A DNA stretch of 64,000 nt. It comes from Cercis canadensis. Lineage: Eukaryota > Streptophyta > Magnoliopsida > Fabales > Fabaceae. The notes beneath the pieces are model-generated. The model ran no database searches. It saw nothing but the letters and a program-made list of their open reading frames with translations, and was not told where the DNA came from. This document shows positions 23,712-32,790 of the stretch, piece after piece. The stretch spans positions 124,494 to 188,493 of the forward strand of contig QAOA01004647.1 in assembly GCA_003255065.1 (NCBI GenBank), in the 5' to 3' direction. Made by a program: the position numbers and the translations under genes. Numbering within the stretch: position 1 is the stretch's first letter; every line of letters begins with the position of its first letter.

Positions 23712-24243
23712 TTCTGATTGCCTAGTGACATGTGGCTGTATCTTACTGAATTTTTGAATCCTGTTATATTTTGGAAGTTTGTTGGAAAGCTTTGTAATTA
23801 TTGGGAGGTTTTGTAATACTATTCAGCCAAAATGTAGTTGTAAGAGGAATTGAAAGTCAACTTATTCAATTTTGTATATGAACATATTGTCTTCTAAGGC
23901 CATCAATGAAAAGGAATGTTCTCTTTCAGCGCCTCTGTCTGATTCTTGTTCTAATTTGCTGTTTTAATGGTCATGTGCAAGTATCAAATTAGGTAGCTTT
24001 CTTGGAATTGTTTGCTATTGGCCTAGTTAACTATAGTTGCTGGTATATGTTTGTTTCATGGGTATATCCACACTTGGAATTGCATACAACCAAATTACAT
24101 GAAGGAATGAACACAATAGTTCAAATAGGATACACAATTACTATTGATAAACCATAACAATATGATATTAACACTTTAAACTAAACAACATAAAACTCAA
24201 ATACAATCCAACTCAAAACAAGCATTACTCCTAACACCCTAAC

Positions 24244-24633
24244 CTAACACTTCTCCTTTTCTATTGTCTTGTCCTGTTCAAGTGCAATGAACTTCAGTTT
24301 CTTCATATCATTCTTTGACTTCAACTTAAACTCTTTTAAAGCCATCACTTTGTCCTTAAGAACCTCCAAGCCATCCACTCTAGCGGCAATCTCTTCCAAG
24401 GAAGAAACATTCACATGGTTTGAAGGGCGGCAACCATCAGCCCATTTAAAAAATTTACACCTAGAATTAGCCATTTTGTACAATGGGCACCTCCAAAATG
24501 GCCTACTCGGATTAGCCCCCGTATTGGATTTCAGCAAAACACAAGGCAGGCCATGCTCGCATAGCTTCCCTTTACCAGCAGCATTTGAAGATGAAGACTG
24601 GCCCGAAAATGACTCCCCAACACCGCCTATTCT
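24244..24633 (-). CDS. GRF-type zinc finger / coiled-coil protein carried by the MULE (start lost)
   Basis: The minus-strand frame is open from 24633 to the stop at 24246-24244. It encodes a Ser-rich lead, CEHGLPCVL, then the GRF finger: NTGANPSRPFWRCP..., RCKFFKWAD. These show the diagnostic Cys/His spacing and G-x-P-x-R-x-F and C-x-F-F-x-W cores. GRF fingers bind single-stranded nucleic acid in proteins such as APE2, TOP3A and NEIL3. After the finger, roughly 55 residues (LEEIAARVDGLEVLKDKVM onwards) form a charged heptad-like coiled coil, suggesting dimerisation. A TAA lies just upstream (24636-24634) and no in-frame ATG is left, so the start may be lost or in another exon. The gene sits 170 bp inside the right terminal repeat and converges on the transposase. 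Similar short GRF/coiled-coil proteins are abundant in plant genomes; a role in transposition is inference. Confidence 0.7.
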   Translation of the reverse strand, partial: RIGGVGESFSGQSSSSNAAGKGKLCEHGLPCVLLKSNTGANPSRPFWRCPLYKMANSRCKFFKWADGCRPSNHVNVSSLEEIAARVDGLEVLKDKVMALKEFKLKSKNDMKKLKFIALEQDKTIEKEKC

Positions 24634-24805
24634 TTATTTCGATAGAATGCAAAGCTTGAAGGTGTGGCTTTAAGCTTCAGAATGGAAATCTTCAACAACC
24701 CTCCCTCCTTCCGCTACCTCTTTCAACTGGAGCGTGCTGGCTCAAATGGAGGAGATAATGGTTTCAGCCTTTCAGGACATCTTAAATGAAACAAAATGAT
24801 GTGGT

Positions 24806-25074
24806 TTAGGGCTTCCATTCTTAAGAATTAAAACACCGTCGTTCAATTTGTGGCCCAGTCAGCAAATGAGTACCAACCCAGGCAGGCGACGTGGCATTTA
24901 ACCGGACACATCACACTTTAACGACCACATCAACATTTTTGTCAGTCATCTTACTGGCAGTTTGACAGAAGGATTTTATTGAAGCGAATTTAATAATTGA
25001 GGGACTTAATTGAAAAATTAATTCAGTGGGAGACTAAATTGATAACGCCCTATAAAGTGTGGGACGAAAATGGA
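24806..25074 (-). repeat. MULE right terminal inverted repeat
   Basis: Inverted counterpart of 18687-18955, running from ttagggcttccattc to gggacgaaaatggag. The copia element begins 31 bp further right. Confidence 0.85.
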
Positions 25075-25104
25075 GTTTTAGTCAAATTTGGATTTGACAG
25101 TTTC

Positions 25105-25118
25105 TGTTGGTATTTTTA

Positions 25119-25151
<33 letters not shown>

Positions 25152-25831
25152 GATATATATATATTTAAATGTTATAACTTCTCTATATGCTTATTGTGTT
25201 TAAAGACTTTTGTTATTAGCCTTAAAACCATTCGGTTATAGCTCTGTAACTGCATTATAAAATGCTTCGAAGTGCTTTGATTGATTAAATGGTTTTGGCT
25301 TTTAATTGGCATTAAGCAGCCAACTTTCATTCTATTTTATTGGCCAACAATTTGACATTTAATATGCTATTAAAGGAAACATTTCAACCATATTATAGAT
25401 TGTGTAAATGACTTTAAGTGGTAAATGGCTAGTTTAAAATGTGAAGGGTCATATTTTACTATATATATATGTGTGTGTGTGTGCTTTTACAATAGGGTGA
25501 TATACATTCATAAGTGCAACCTAATTGTATTGTGTACATATTCTTTGAGTAAACATTTGGGTAAGAAGGGTTTTGGAGAGAGTCATTTCCTCATATTTGT
25601 GCAGAATATTAGAGGATAAACGGTATGGTTACCAGGCTGTTGTATCCTGGAGGTAACTCGTCTAGAACTTGCTGCACTTAGTAGAGATACTAAAAATACC
25701 TACAAGAGGCATGAATTGTCTTAAAGAAAGCGAGATACCCGTGCCTCATCCTAGTACCACATCTCTAATTTTCTCTAACTTACTGTTATTATTTGTATTT
25801 TATTTTCTATTTTGTAGGCTTGGGAACAACA
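25105..25831 (+). repeat. 5' LTR of the copia element
   Basis: 727 bp, TGTTG...CAACA. It contains an AT dinucleotide expansion (about 25121-25164) and a GT run near 25470; the AT expansion is absent from the 3' LTR. The rest aligns with 29929-30235 plus 31655-32051. Confidence 0.88.
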
Positions 25832-26099
25832 ATTTTAAGATATTTCAATCTAGACTTATTTCCCATGTATCCTACAATTAAACCTAATGGAGGTGTTGCT
25901 GATCTCAACAAGCAAAAGGAAACAAGTTTAGAGAGTTTGATCACTCGCATCAGAGTGGAGGAATAAGCTAGAAGCCAAGACATGCTCATAACTCAAAACG
26001 GCAATGGTAGTTCCACAATTACTACCAAGGTACATGCTCTTAGAACTAGTGACTCTTTGCCTAAACTCAGAATCAAAATGTTGTTGTGAAGCCATATAA

Positions 26100-26290
26100 G
26101 GAGGCAATGAAAAAAATCATACAAGAAAAGCCCATATCATAATAAGGGCAACTTCACCCAAAAGAGAAATAAATCATCCTTTAGACCTACTTCATATTTT
26201 GTTTGTGGCAAGCATAGACATTTTGTAAAAAATTGTAGATACCAAAAACGTGGGCCTAATCCTCAAGCCAATGTTACCGAAGAGCCACTT
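26100..26290 (+). pseudogene. Copia gag remnant with a damaged zinc knuckle
   Basis: Only the C-terminal part of gag survives between the 5' LTR and protease. The nucleocapsid knuckle reads YFVCGKHRHFVKNC (26194-26236): the CX2CX4HX4C pattern is kept except that the first Cys is Tyr (tat where tgt is expected). The 270 bp before it (25832-26100) contain stop codons and fragments of gag-like sequence. With about 450 bp from LTR to protease, most of a normal gag of several hundred codons has been deleted. Confidence 0.7.
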
Positions 26291-26525
26291 GTGATTATGA
26301 TTACTGAAGTTAACATTCTCGAAGGGTCTAAGGGTTGGTGGGCTGATTCTGGTGCTACTAGGCACATTTGTTTTGAAAAGAATTGGTTCAAGGTGTTCAA
26401 ACCTTATGAGAATCCCAAGGAAATAATGTTTGGTGATGCCCATACTACTAAAATTTTGGGTGAAGGTGATGTGGAATTGAGCTTTACTTCTGGGCGTGTA
26501 CTCACTCTCAAGAATGTGCTCTATA

Positions 26526-26551
26526 CCCCCCCCCCCCCNCCCCCCCCCCCC
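26526..26551. repeat. Poly-C run with a single N in the copia protease
   Basis: About 25 C with an n at 26539 sit where the family normally has only one or two residues between VLYTP and the following Lys-rich stretch. A real C25 tract is improbable, so I read it as low-quality contig ends joined by an N. Confidence 0.75.
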
Positions 26552-27171
26552 AAAATAAAGAAGAATCTTATGTCTTCATATCTCCTCAACAAGGCTGGCA
26601 TCAAACAAACTATTGAATCTGATCAATATGTAATTACTAAGAGTGGAATGTTTGTGGGCAAATGGTATGCTAGTGATGGTATGTTCAAATTGAATGTTGA
26701 CATGAATAATATGTCTTCAAGTTTTGTTTATATGCTTTCTTCTTTTAATTTTTGGCATGAGCGTTTATGTCATATAAATAGCAAATATGTGTAAAGGATG
26801 AGTAACTTAGGATTAATTCCTAATTTGAACAAAGATTTTGAAAAATGTAATTTTTGTAGTATGTCAAAAGTCACAAGAGGATCTCACAAGAGTGTTACAA
26901 GAGATTTTAAATTTTTGGATTTGATTCGTACTGATATTTGTGAATTTGATGGTGTTTTAACTTGTAGAGGAAAAATGTATTTTATCACTTTTATAGAAGA
27001 CTTTTCAAAATATACTTATGTACATTTGATGGCATATAAAAGTGAAGCTTTTGAGAAATTAATTTTTTTTTTAAATGAAGTTGAAAATCAATTTAGAAAG
27101 AAAATAAAGCGTTTTCGAAGTGATAGAGGAAGAGAGTATGAATCAAATGAATTGAATAATTTTATTCAAAG

Positions 27172-28129
27172 TTTAGGAATTATTCATGAAGTTACTCCTC
27201 CTTATTCACCTGCCTCTAATGGAGTTGCCGAACGTAAAAATAGAACTCTTATTAATCTTACAAATTCTATGCTTTTACATTTAGATGCTTTATATAGATT
27301 TTAGGGTGAAGATATTTTGACTGTCTACTATGTTCTTAATCGTGTTTCTCACAAACAGCTGTTTAAAACTCCTTTTGAGTAATGGAAAGGGCATAGGCCT
27401 AGTTTGAGTTATTTTAAAGTTTGTGGCTGTTTAGCTTATGTGAGGATTGTAGATCCGAAAAGATCTAAATTTGGTGCTCAAGCTTCTACTTGTGTTTTTG
27501 TTGGTTATACTTTGAATAGTACAACATATAGATCTTTTTATCTTGAACACAATGTGATTGTAGAATCAAGTGATACTATTTTTTATGAAAATAAATTTCT
27601 TTTTAATCTTAAAAATAGTGGGGGTCAAGGATTTTTAAATGAAAATGAACCNTTTAGGAATTATTCATGAAGTTACTCCTTATTCACCTGCCTCTAATGG
27701 AGTTGCCGAATGTAAAAATAGAACTCTTATTAATCTTACAAATTCTATGCTTTTACATTTAGATGCTTTAAATAGATTTTAGGGTGAAGATATTTTGACT
27801 GTCTACTATGTTCTTAATCGTGTTTCTCACAAACAGCTTTTTAAAACTCCTTTTGAGTAATGGAAAGGGCATAGGCCTAGTTTGAGTTATTTTAAAGTTT
27901 GTGGTTGTTTAGCTTATGTGAGGATTGTAGATCCGAAAAGATCTAAATTTGGTGCTCAAGCTTCTACTTGTGTTTTTGTTGGTTATACTTTGAATAGTAC
28001 AACATATAGATCTTTTTATCTTGAACACAATGTGATTGTAGAATCAAGTGATACTATTTTTTATGAAAATAAATTTCTTTTTAATCTTAAAAATAGTGGG
28101 GGTCAAGGATTTTTAAATGAAAATGAACC
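27172..28129. repeat. 480-bp direct duplication around a single N (contig join)
   Basis: Bases 27172-27651 recur at 27653-28129 (one copy lacks three bases) around the n at 27652. The duplicate repeats the end of the copia integrase and the following region, and is likely an artefact. Confidence 0.85.
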
Positions 28130-29911
28130 TCACTCTTCTACTCCATCTACTTCTTTACAAGTTGAAAGAAATTTTGAAATAAAGCATAGAAGGAGTAAAA
28201 GAGCTAGAGTGGAAAAATATTTTGGTCATGACTATATAATTTATAATGTGGAGGATACTCCAAGCTCTTTGCAAGAAGCTTTAGCATCATATGATTCTAT
28301 TTTATAGAAAGAAGCTATAAATGATGAAATGAAATCTCTCATGTCTAACAAAACATGGAAATTAGTTTATTTGCCTCTTGGTTGTGTAGCTATTGGTTGT
28401 AAATGAGTTTTAAGAAAAAAAGTTGAAACCTAATAGTACTATAGATAAATACAAAACCAAGTTGGTGGCTAAGGGTTTTACTCAAAAAAAATATTTTGAT
28501 TTCTTTGATACTTTTTCTCCTGTTGCTAGAATTACATCCATTAGATTGTTGATTGCTATTACTGCTATTTATAATATATATATTCATCAAATGGATGTAA
28601 GGACAACTTTTTTGAATGGAGATTCAGATGAAGAGATATATATGTAACAACTTGAAGGTTTTATAATGGAAGACCAAAAGAATAAGGTATGCAAATTGAC
28701 GAAGTCTTTGTATGGACTTAAACAAACACCTAAGCAATGACATGAGAAATTTAATTTGTGCATGCTTGAAAATGGTTTTAAATCTAGTGAATGTGATAAA
28801 TGTTTGTATTTCAAATATGTTTATAATTCTCATGTTATTATAAGCTTGTATGTGGATGATGTGTTAATTTTTGGTACAAGCTTATCTATTATATAAGGTA
28901 CTAAAAATTTGTTTCATAATTATTTTAGCATGAAAGATATTGGTGAAGCAAATGTTATTCTTGGCATGAGAATCACTAGAATACATGATGAAATTTTTCT
29001 TGATCAATCACATTATGTAGAGAAAGTTTTGAACAAATTTGGTTATAATAATGCTAAGCATGTCCTAACTCATTTATCTGCTAATATTAGTTTATATTCT
29101 ACTATAGATGATAGATTTATTGTGAAACAAGAGGAATATGCTATCATTGTTGGGAGTCTTTGTTATTTAACTGATTGTACAAGGCCTGATATTATATTTA
29201 TAGTTGGACTACTTGGTGGATTTACTAGTAAACCAAATATAGAACATTGATATGAAGTTGACCATATTATGAGATATCTGTATAGTACTAAAAATTATGG
29301 TTTATTTTATAAAATATATCCAACTGTAGTTAAAGCTTATGTTGATGCTGATTACAATACATCAGGTGAATCTCTTTGTACTTTTAGTTATATATTTACT
29401 TTGGGTGGTTGTGCAATTTGTTGAAAATCTAAGAAACAACAAATAATTGCAAACTCAACCATGGAAACTGAGCTTATTGCTTTAACAATAGCTAGTTGTG
29501 AGGCTAGCTAATTGAGAGATTTATTATATTTTGTAGCTCTTAAGAGTGTGGTGTCACAAAATGGCAAAAGCACCATTGACAGATTCACTTATATGGGTAT
29601 TGTGAAGTATGGTCGCTTTTATGAGAATAAGGACTTAATTCTCGAATAATATTCATGAAACCAGAATAATGCTCAAATGCCGGTTAAATGTACGAGCTTA
29701 GGGCTCTATATTGCACCTGGATTATTTTATATAAGATATATATCTTGTCTCCCTTAAGCAGTCATAGTTCAAGGCAGTAGACTGTTATTGGCTCTAGAAC
29801 AAGTTTATGTATTTTCACTATGTAGAAGTTCAAGACAATGCTACCTCTATTATGGATAATAGTTTGTCTCTACTCAAGTGTCTACGTGTTTGTGTTTCGT
29901 GTTTATTTTTA

Positions 29912-29928
29912 TAAAAATAAATGGGGGA
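29912..29928 (+). other. Copia polypurine tract
   Basis: The purine-rich aaaaataaatgggggat directly precedes the 3' LTR start at about 29929, the expected site for plus-strand priming. Confidence 0.7.
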
Positions 29929-32051
29929 TAGTTGGTATTTTTATATTATGTTTAAATGTTACAACGTCTCTATATGCTTATTGTATTTAAAGGCTTTTGT
30001 TATTAGTCTTAAAGCCATTCGGTTATGGCTCTGTAACTGCATTATAAAATGCTTTGAAGTGCTTTGATTGGTTGAATGGTTTTGACTTTTAATTGGCATT
30101 AAGCAACTAACTTTTATTCTCTTTTATTGGCCAACGGTTTGACATTTAATATGCTATTAAAGGAAATGTTTCAGCCATATTATGGATTATGTAAATGGCT
30201 TTAAGTGGCAAACGGCTAGTTTAAAATATGAAGGGTGATGAACACACTTTTTATACAATAGTTATCCCTCATACTTAGTCTTTTAAACCTCTTTTGGGCT
30301 GAATTGAGTAGACTTGGACCTCATTTGATGACCTTGGATCCATTTGTGCCTAATTGCAATTTCCAGCAATATTGAGCATTTTATGCTGTCTCTGTGTTTC
30401 GTGCATATCTTGAGTTCTGGATGTCTAAAAATTCCGAGTCATACCTTGTAGGAAATCTGAGAGAATTGTCTACAACTTTCTTTCAGGGGTCCAAAGCCAA
30501 TTCGGACGTCCAAAAGGTCATGTGCAGCCTGGAATCCAGAGAAGACATGTTGTCGCAGGATCCTGACCTACATGCAATGTTTGGGCCATAACTTGAGCTT
30601 TGGATGCCATATGGACTTGAAACTAGTACCATTGGAAAGCTAACAGACAGAACTTCAATTGTTATGAAGACTGGTTCACCATATTTTATATTGAAGATGG
30701 TCTTATTTGCGGTCGAAGTTAGCTGATGGTTCCAGACACCTATTGGCACTTAAATGGGCCTAACTTCCTCATGACAAGTCCAAATGGGCCCAAACCAAAG
30801 CCCAATTAAAGCTAAGGCCCATGGGAACAAGTGTGCCCTAAGGGCAATTTGGGTGTGAATGTAATTTTGAAGGTCTTTATCAGCACAAAGGGGCAGCCAA
30901 AATTCATATCAAGTCATTTAGATATTTTAGACAGCTTTTGAGCTTTCCTTAGTCTTTAAGTTTTCTTTTTAGATATTTTGTAAGAACTTAGCTTCTCTTG
31001 TTCATGGAGGGCTAATTCATCAAATCAATCCAGGTTTTGGCTGTTCTGATTATTGGTTTTGAGATTATGTGTTGTTGTTATTCATTTAGTTGTTAATCAA
31101 GTTCTTCAATCCTCTGAAATATTCTGTTTGAATTGCTTAATTCGGATTTGGATTTTCATATTCTGTTTACATGTGATAAAAGAGAATTGTATGATTAATT
31201 AATGGTTTTAAGCTTGGACGGATTAATTATCTTGGCTGGATTCTGGACTTAGGTTAAACTGGACTTGAATGTTTGCTTAATTCATTTAGTCTCCTGTTGA
31301 ACCGAATTCTGGTTTCTTAACCAGTAGACATCCATAGAACATTAAGAGGCTTCTTGATATGTTTTAGAGGCCAAGAACATGGTTAATAATTAAATGGATC
31401 CTTGGAAATCAAGGATGGATCAAAATCAGAATTAGTTAAGACTTGGATTGGTTGTTTTCCCTAAAACTTTACCACTTACAATTAATTTCTGTCAAACACT
31501 TGAACAAACAAAACCCCCCTGTTGATATAGTTCTTAATATAATTCACTAAATAGAACAATTCTTAGGTTCGACTTAGGGCTGCCTTATGCTACAAGTAGC
31601 TTAGGTAATTGACCTTAAACTTTAATTAATTTGAGGAGCCTCGTCAGCTCATCAAATGGTCATATTTTACTATATATGTGTGTGTGTGTGCTTTTACAAT
31701 AGAGTGATATACATTCATAAGTGTAACCTAACTGTATTGTGTGTATATTCTTTGCTTACATTGTGTGAGTAAACACTTGGGTAAGAAGGATGTTGGAGAG
31801 AGTCATTTCCTCATATTTGTGCAGAATATTGGAGGATAAACGGTGTGGCTATTGGCTATTGTATCCTGGAGGCAACGCGTCTAGAACTCGTTGCACTTGG
31901 TGGAGATACTAAAAATCGCCTACGAGAGGCGTGAATTATCTTAAAGAATGCGAGATACCCGTGGCTCATCTTGGTGCCACATCTCTAATTTTTTATAACC
32001 TATTGTTATTATTTGTATTCTATTTTCTATTTTGTAGGCTTGGGAACAACA
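29929..32051 (+). repeat. 3' LTR of the copia element, interrupted
   Basis: The left part is about 29929-30235 and the right part 31655-32051; together they match the 5' LTR. The interruption is the solo LTR at 30236-31654. The first bases read TAGTTGG where the 5' LTR has TGTTGG. The end is AACAACA followed by the gtttc target duplication. Confidence 0.85.
30236..31654. mobile_element. Second solo LTR of the TGATGAAC family, nested in the copia 3' LTR
   Basis: This 1,419-bp segment starts TGATGAAC and ends GCTCATCA and aligns end to end with 11570-12996. The flanks are aaggg (30231-30235) and aatgg (31655-31659), a 5-bp duplication with one change. The uninterrupted 5' LTR has a single 'gaagggtcat' at the same point, which confirms the empty site. 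It therefore arrived after the copia element. Confidence 0.9.
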
Positions 32052-32056
32052 GTTTC

Positions 32057-32574
32057 TGTAAATCCAAAGCAATGTATAAAGGGCTCCCAAAATATTACTT
32101 CCCTTTATTAACTAGATAGGGCCATTTCTATAATCTTATCCTATTTACTTTTTATTAATCAAATATTTTCATTCCAAGAACTATGTAACCATAGTGTCTG
32201 CAAGGAATTTAAAATAATAAACTTACAAAGCTCATGGTCCTGGATAACACAGAACATAGGACGTCCATATCCATATAACAGAGCTAACTGGAAAGCACTA
32301 AGATTTAACTAAAATAACACCAAGCTTCAATACTTATTGCACATCAAATACATAGTAGGGAATAAGATAACCAAGGAAAACACTTCCTAAATGTTTCAAA
32401 ATCCACTTAATACTTGACATCTACAACATTGCTTCAAAGAAAATTCATAAACAAAGCAAACAACATTGTGCAAATGTCTTGCAGATTGATGGCTATCCCC
32501 ATAATAAGGCCAAAGATAAAGTATACTCTGGGTAAAATTTTTTTTTTATCAGTCTTTGCCTCAATGTTTCCCTC
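32057..32574. other. Flank 3' of the small RNase H1-type ORF
   Basis: No gene is recognised. The stretch lies immediately downstream (minus-strand sense) of the ORF at 32575-32790 and may be its 3' untranslated or intron sequence. Confidence 0.35.
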
Positions 32575-32790
32575 TTATTGTGATCTAGTAGGCACACCAC
32601 TAGTGGAACCTCTACGATAAAGCTCATACACCGATAAGGCTTCTTCAAAGGTCTGGTATGATTTATACAATGACCTTTTGAAGCCATTAACCTCAGTGTG
32701 ACATTCAGGCCATAATGTGTAGATACCATGCTTTCTACCTCTAAAAGCTACGTAGTATGTTGAAGATTGGCGTTTGGTATCCATGATCAT
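32575..32790 (-). CDS. Small protein with RNase H1 N-terminal (hybrid-binding, caulimovirus VI-like) domain
   Basis: The minus-strand frame from the ATG at 32790 encodes about 71 residues. Its core YYVAFRGRKHGIYTLWPEC, VNGFKRSLYKSY and TFEEALSVYELY is the signature of the RNase H1 N-terminal domain, also known as the Cauli_VI/viroplasmin N-terminal fold: YxV..GR..GIY..W.EC...V.G+....K.F...EEA..+. The domain binds RNA/DNA hybrids or RNA; it occurs in eukaryotic RNase H1, in caulimovirus inclusion-body protein, and in many small plant proteins. No catalytic RNase H domain follows: the frame ends after GVPTRSQ. It may be one exon of a larger gene, a gene fragment, or a stand-alone small protein. 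There is no evidence of a viral insertion nearby. Confidence 0.6.
   Translation of the reverse strand: MIMDTKRQSSTYYVAFRGRKHGIYTLWPECHTEVNGFKRSLYKSYQTFEEALSVYELYRRGSTSGVPTRSQ

Larger units (their letters stand above)
18687..25074. mobile_element. Mutator-like element (MULE) with 269-bp terminal inverted repeats
   Basis: Bases 18687-18955 reappear inverted at 24806-25074: both arms contain 'ttttcgtccc', 'caatttagtc', 'actgaattaattttt', 'gacaaattgaac/gttcaatttgtgg' and 'gaatggaagccctaa' in matching order. Between them are a plus-strand MuDR-type transposase pseudogene (about 20371-23711) and a minus-strand GRF zinc-finger ORF (24244-24633), pointing towards each other. This two-gene convergent layout, with a promoter presumably in each terminal repeat, resembles maize MuDR. 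A 9-bp target duplication could not be resolved; the copia element inserted 31 bp to the right may complicate that edge. Confidence 0.85.
26291..29560 (+). pseudogene. Copia pol: protease, integrase, reverse transcriptase, RNase H (dead)
   Basis: The protease shows WWADSGATRHIC (D-S-G active site). A C homopolymer with an N (26526-26551) then interrupts VLYTP. The GAG-pre-integrase part has FWHERLCHINSKYV, a TAA at 26792, and CNFCSMSKV. The integrase core keeps D (TDICEF), D (RSDRGREY) and E (NGVAERKNR) within 26920-27240. Stops follow near 27302 and 27380. A contig join at 27652 doubles 27172-27651. Reverse transcriptase starts near 28423 (KLVAKGFTQK, FSPVARITSIR), with a stop at 28646, LYGLKQTP, and the intact catalytic SLYVDDVLIFG near 28845-28880. 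RNase H remnants (AYVDADY, STMETELIAL) reach about 29560. The many stops show the copy has long been inactive. Confidence 0.85.
25105..32051 (+). mobile_element. Ty1/copia LTR retrotransposon, degenerate, with nested solo LTR
   Basis: The 5' LTR is 25105-25831 and the 3' LTR runs from about 29929 to 32051, split by a solo LTR at 30236-31654. LTRs start TGTTGG and end AACAACA. The target duplication gtttc is perfect at 25100-25104 and 32052-32056. Internally the order protease, integrase, reverse transcriptase, RNase H identifies Ty1/copia. Most of gag is missing, and pol carries many stops and frame changes. No usual primer-binding site complementary to initiator tRNA-Met is seen after the 5' LTR. 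It inserted 31 bp outside the MULE's right end. Confidence 0.9.

Noticed and set aside
24269..24673. 134-codon plus-strand frame
   Set aside because: It is antisense to the GRF zinc-finger ORF, whose motifs clearly mark the minus strand as coding.
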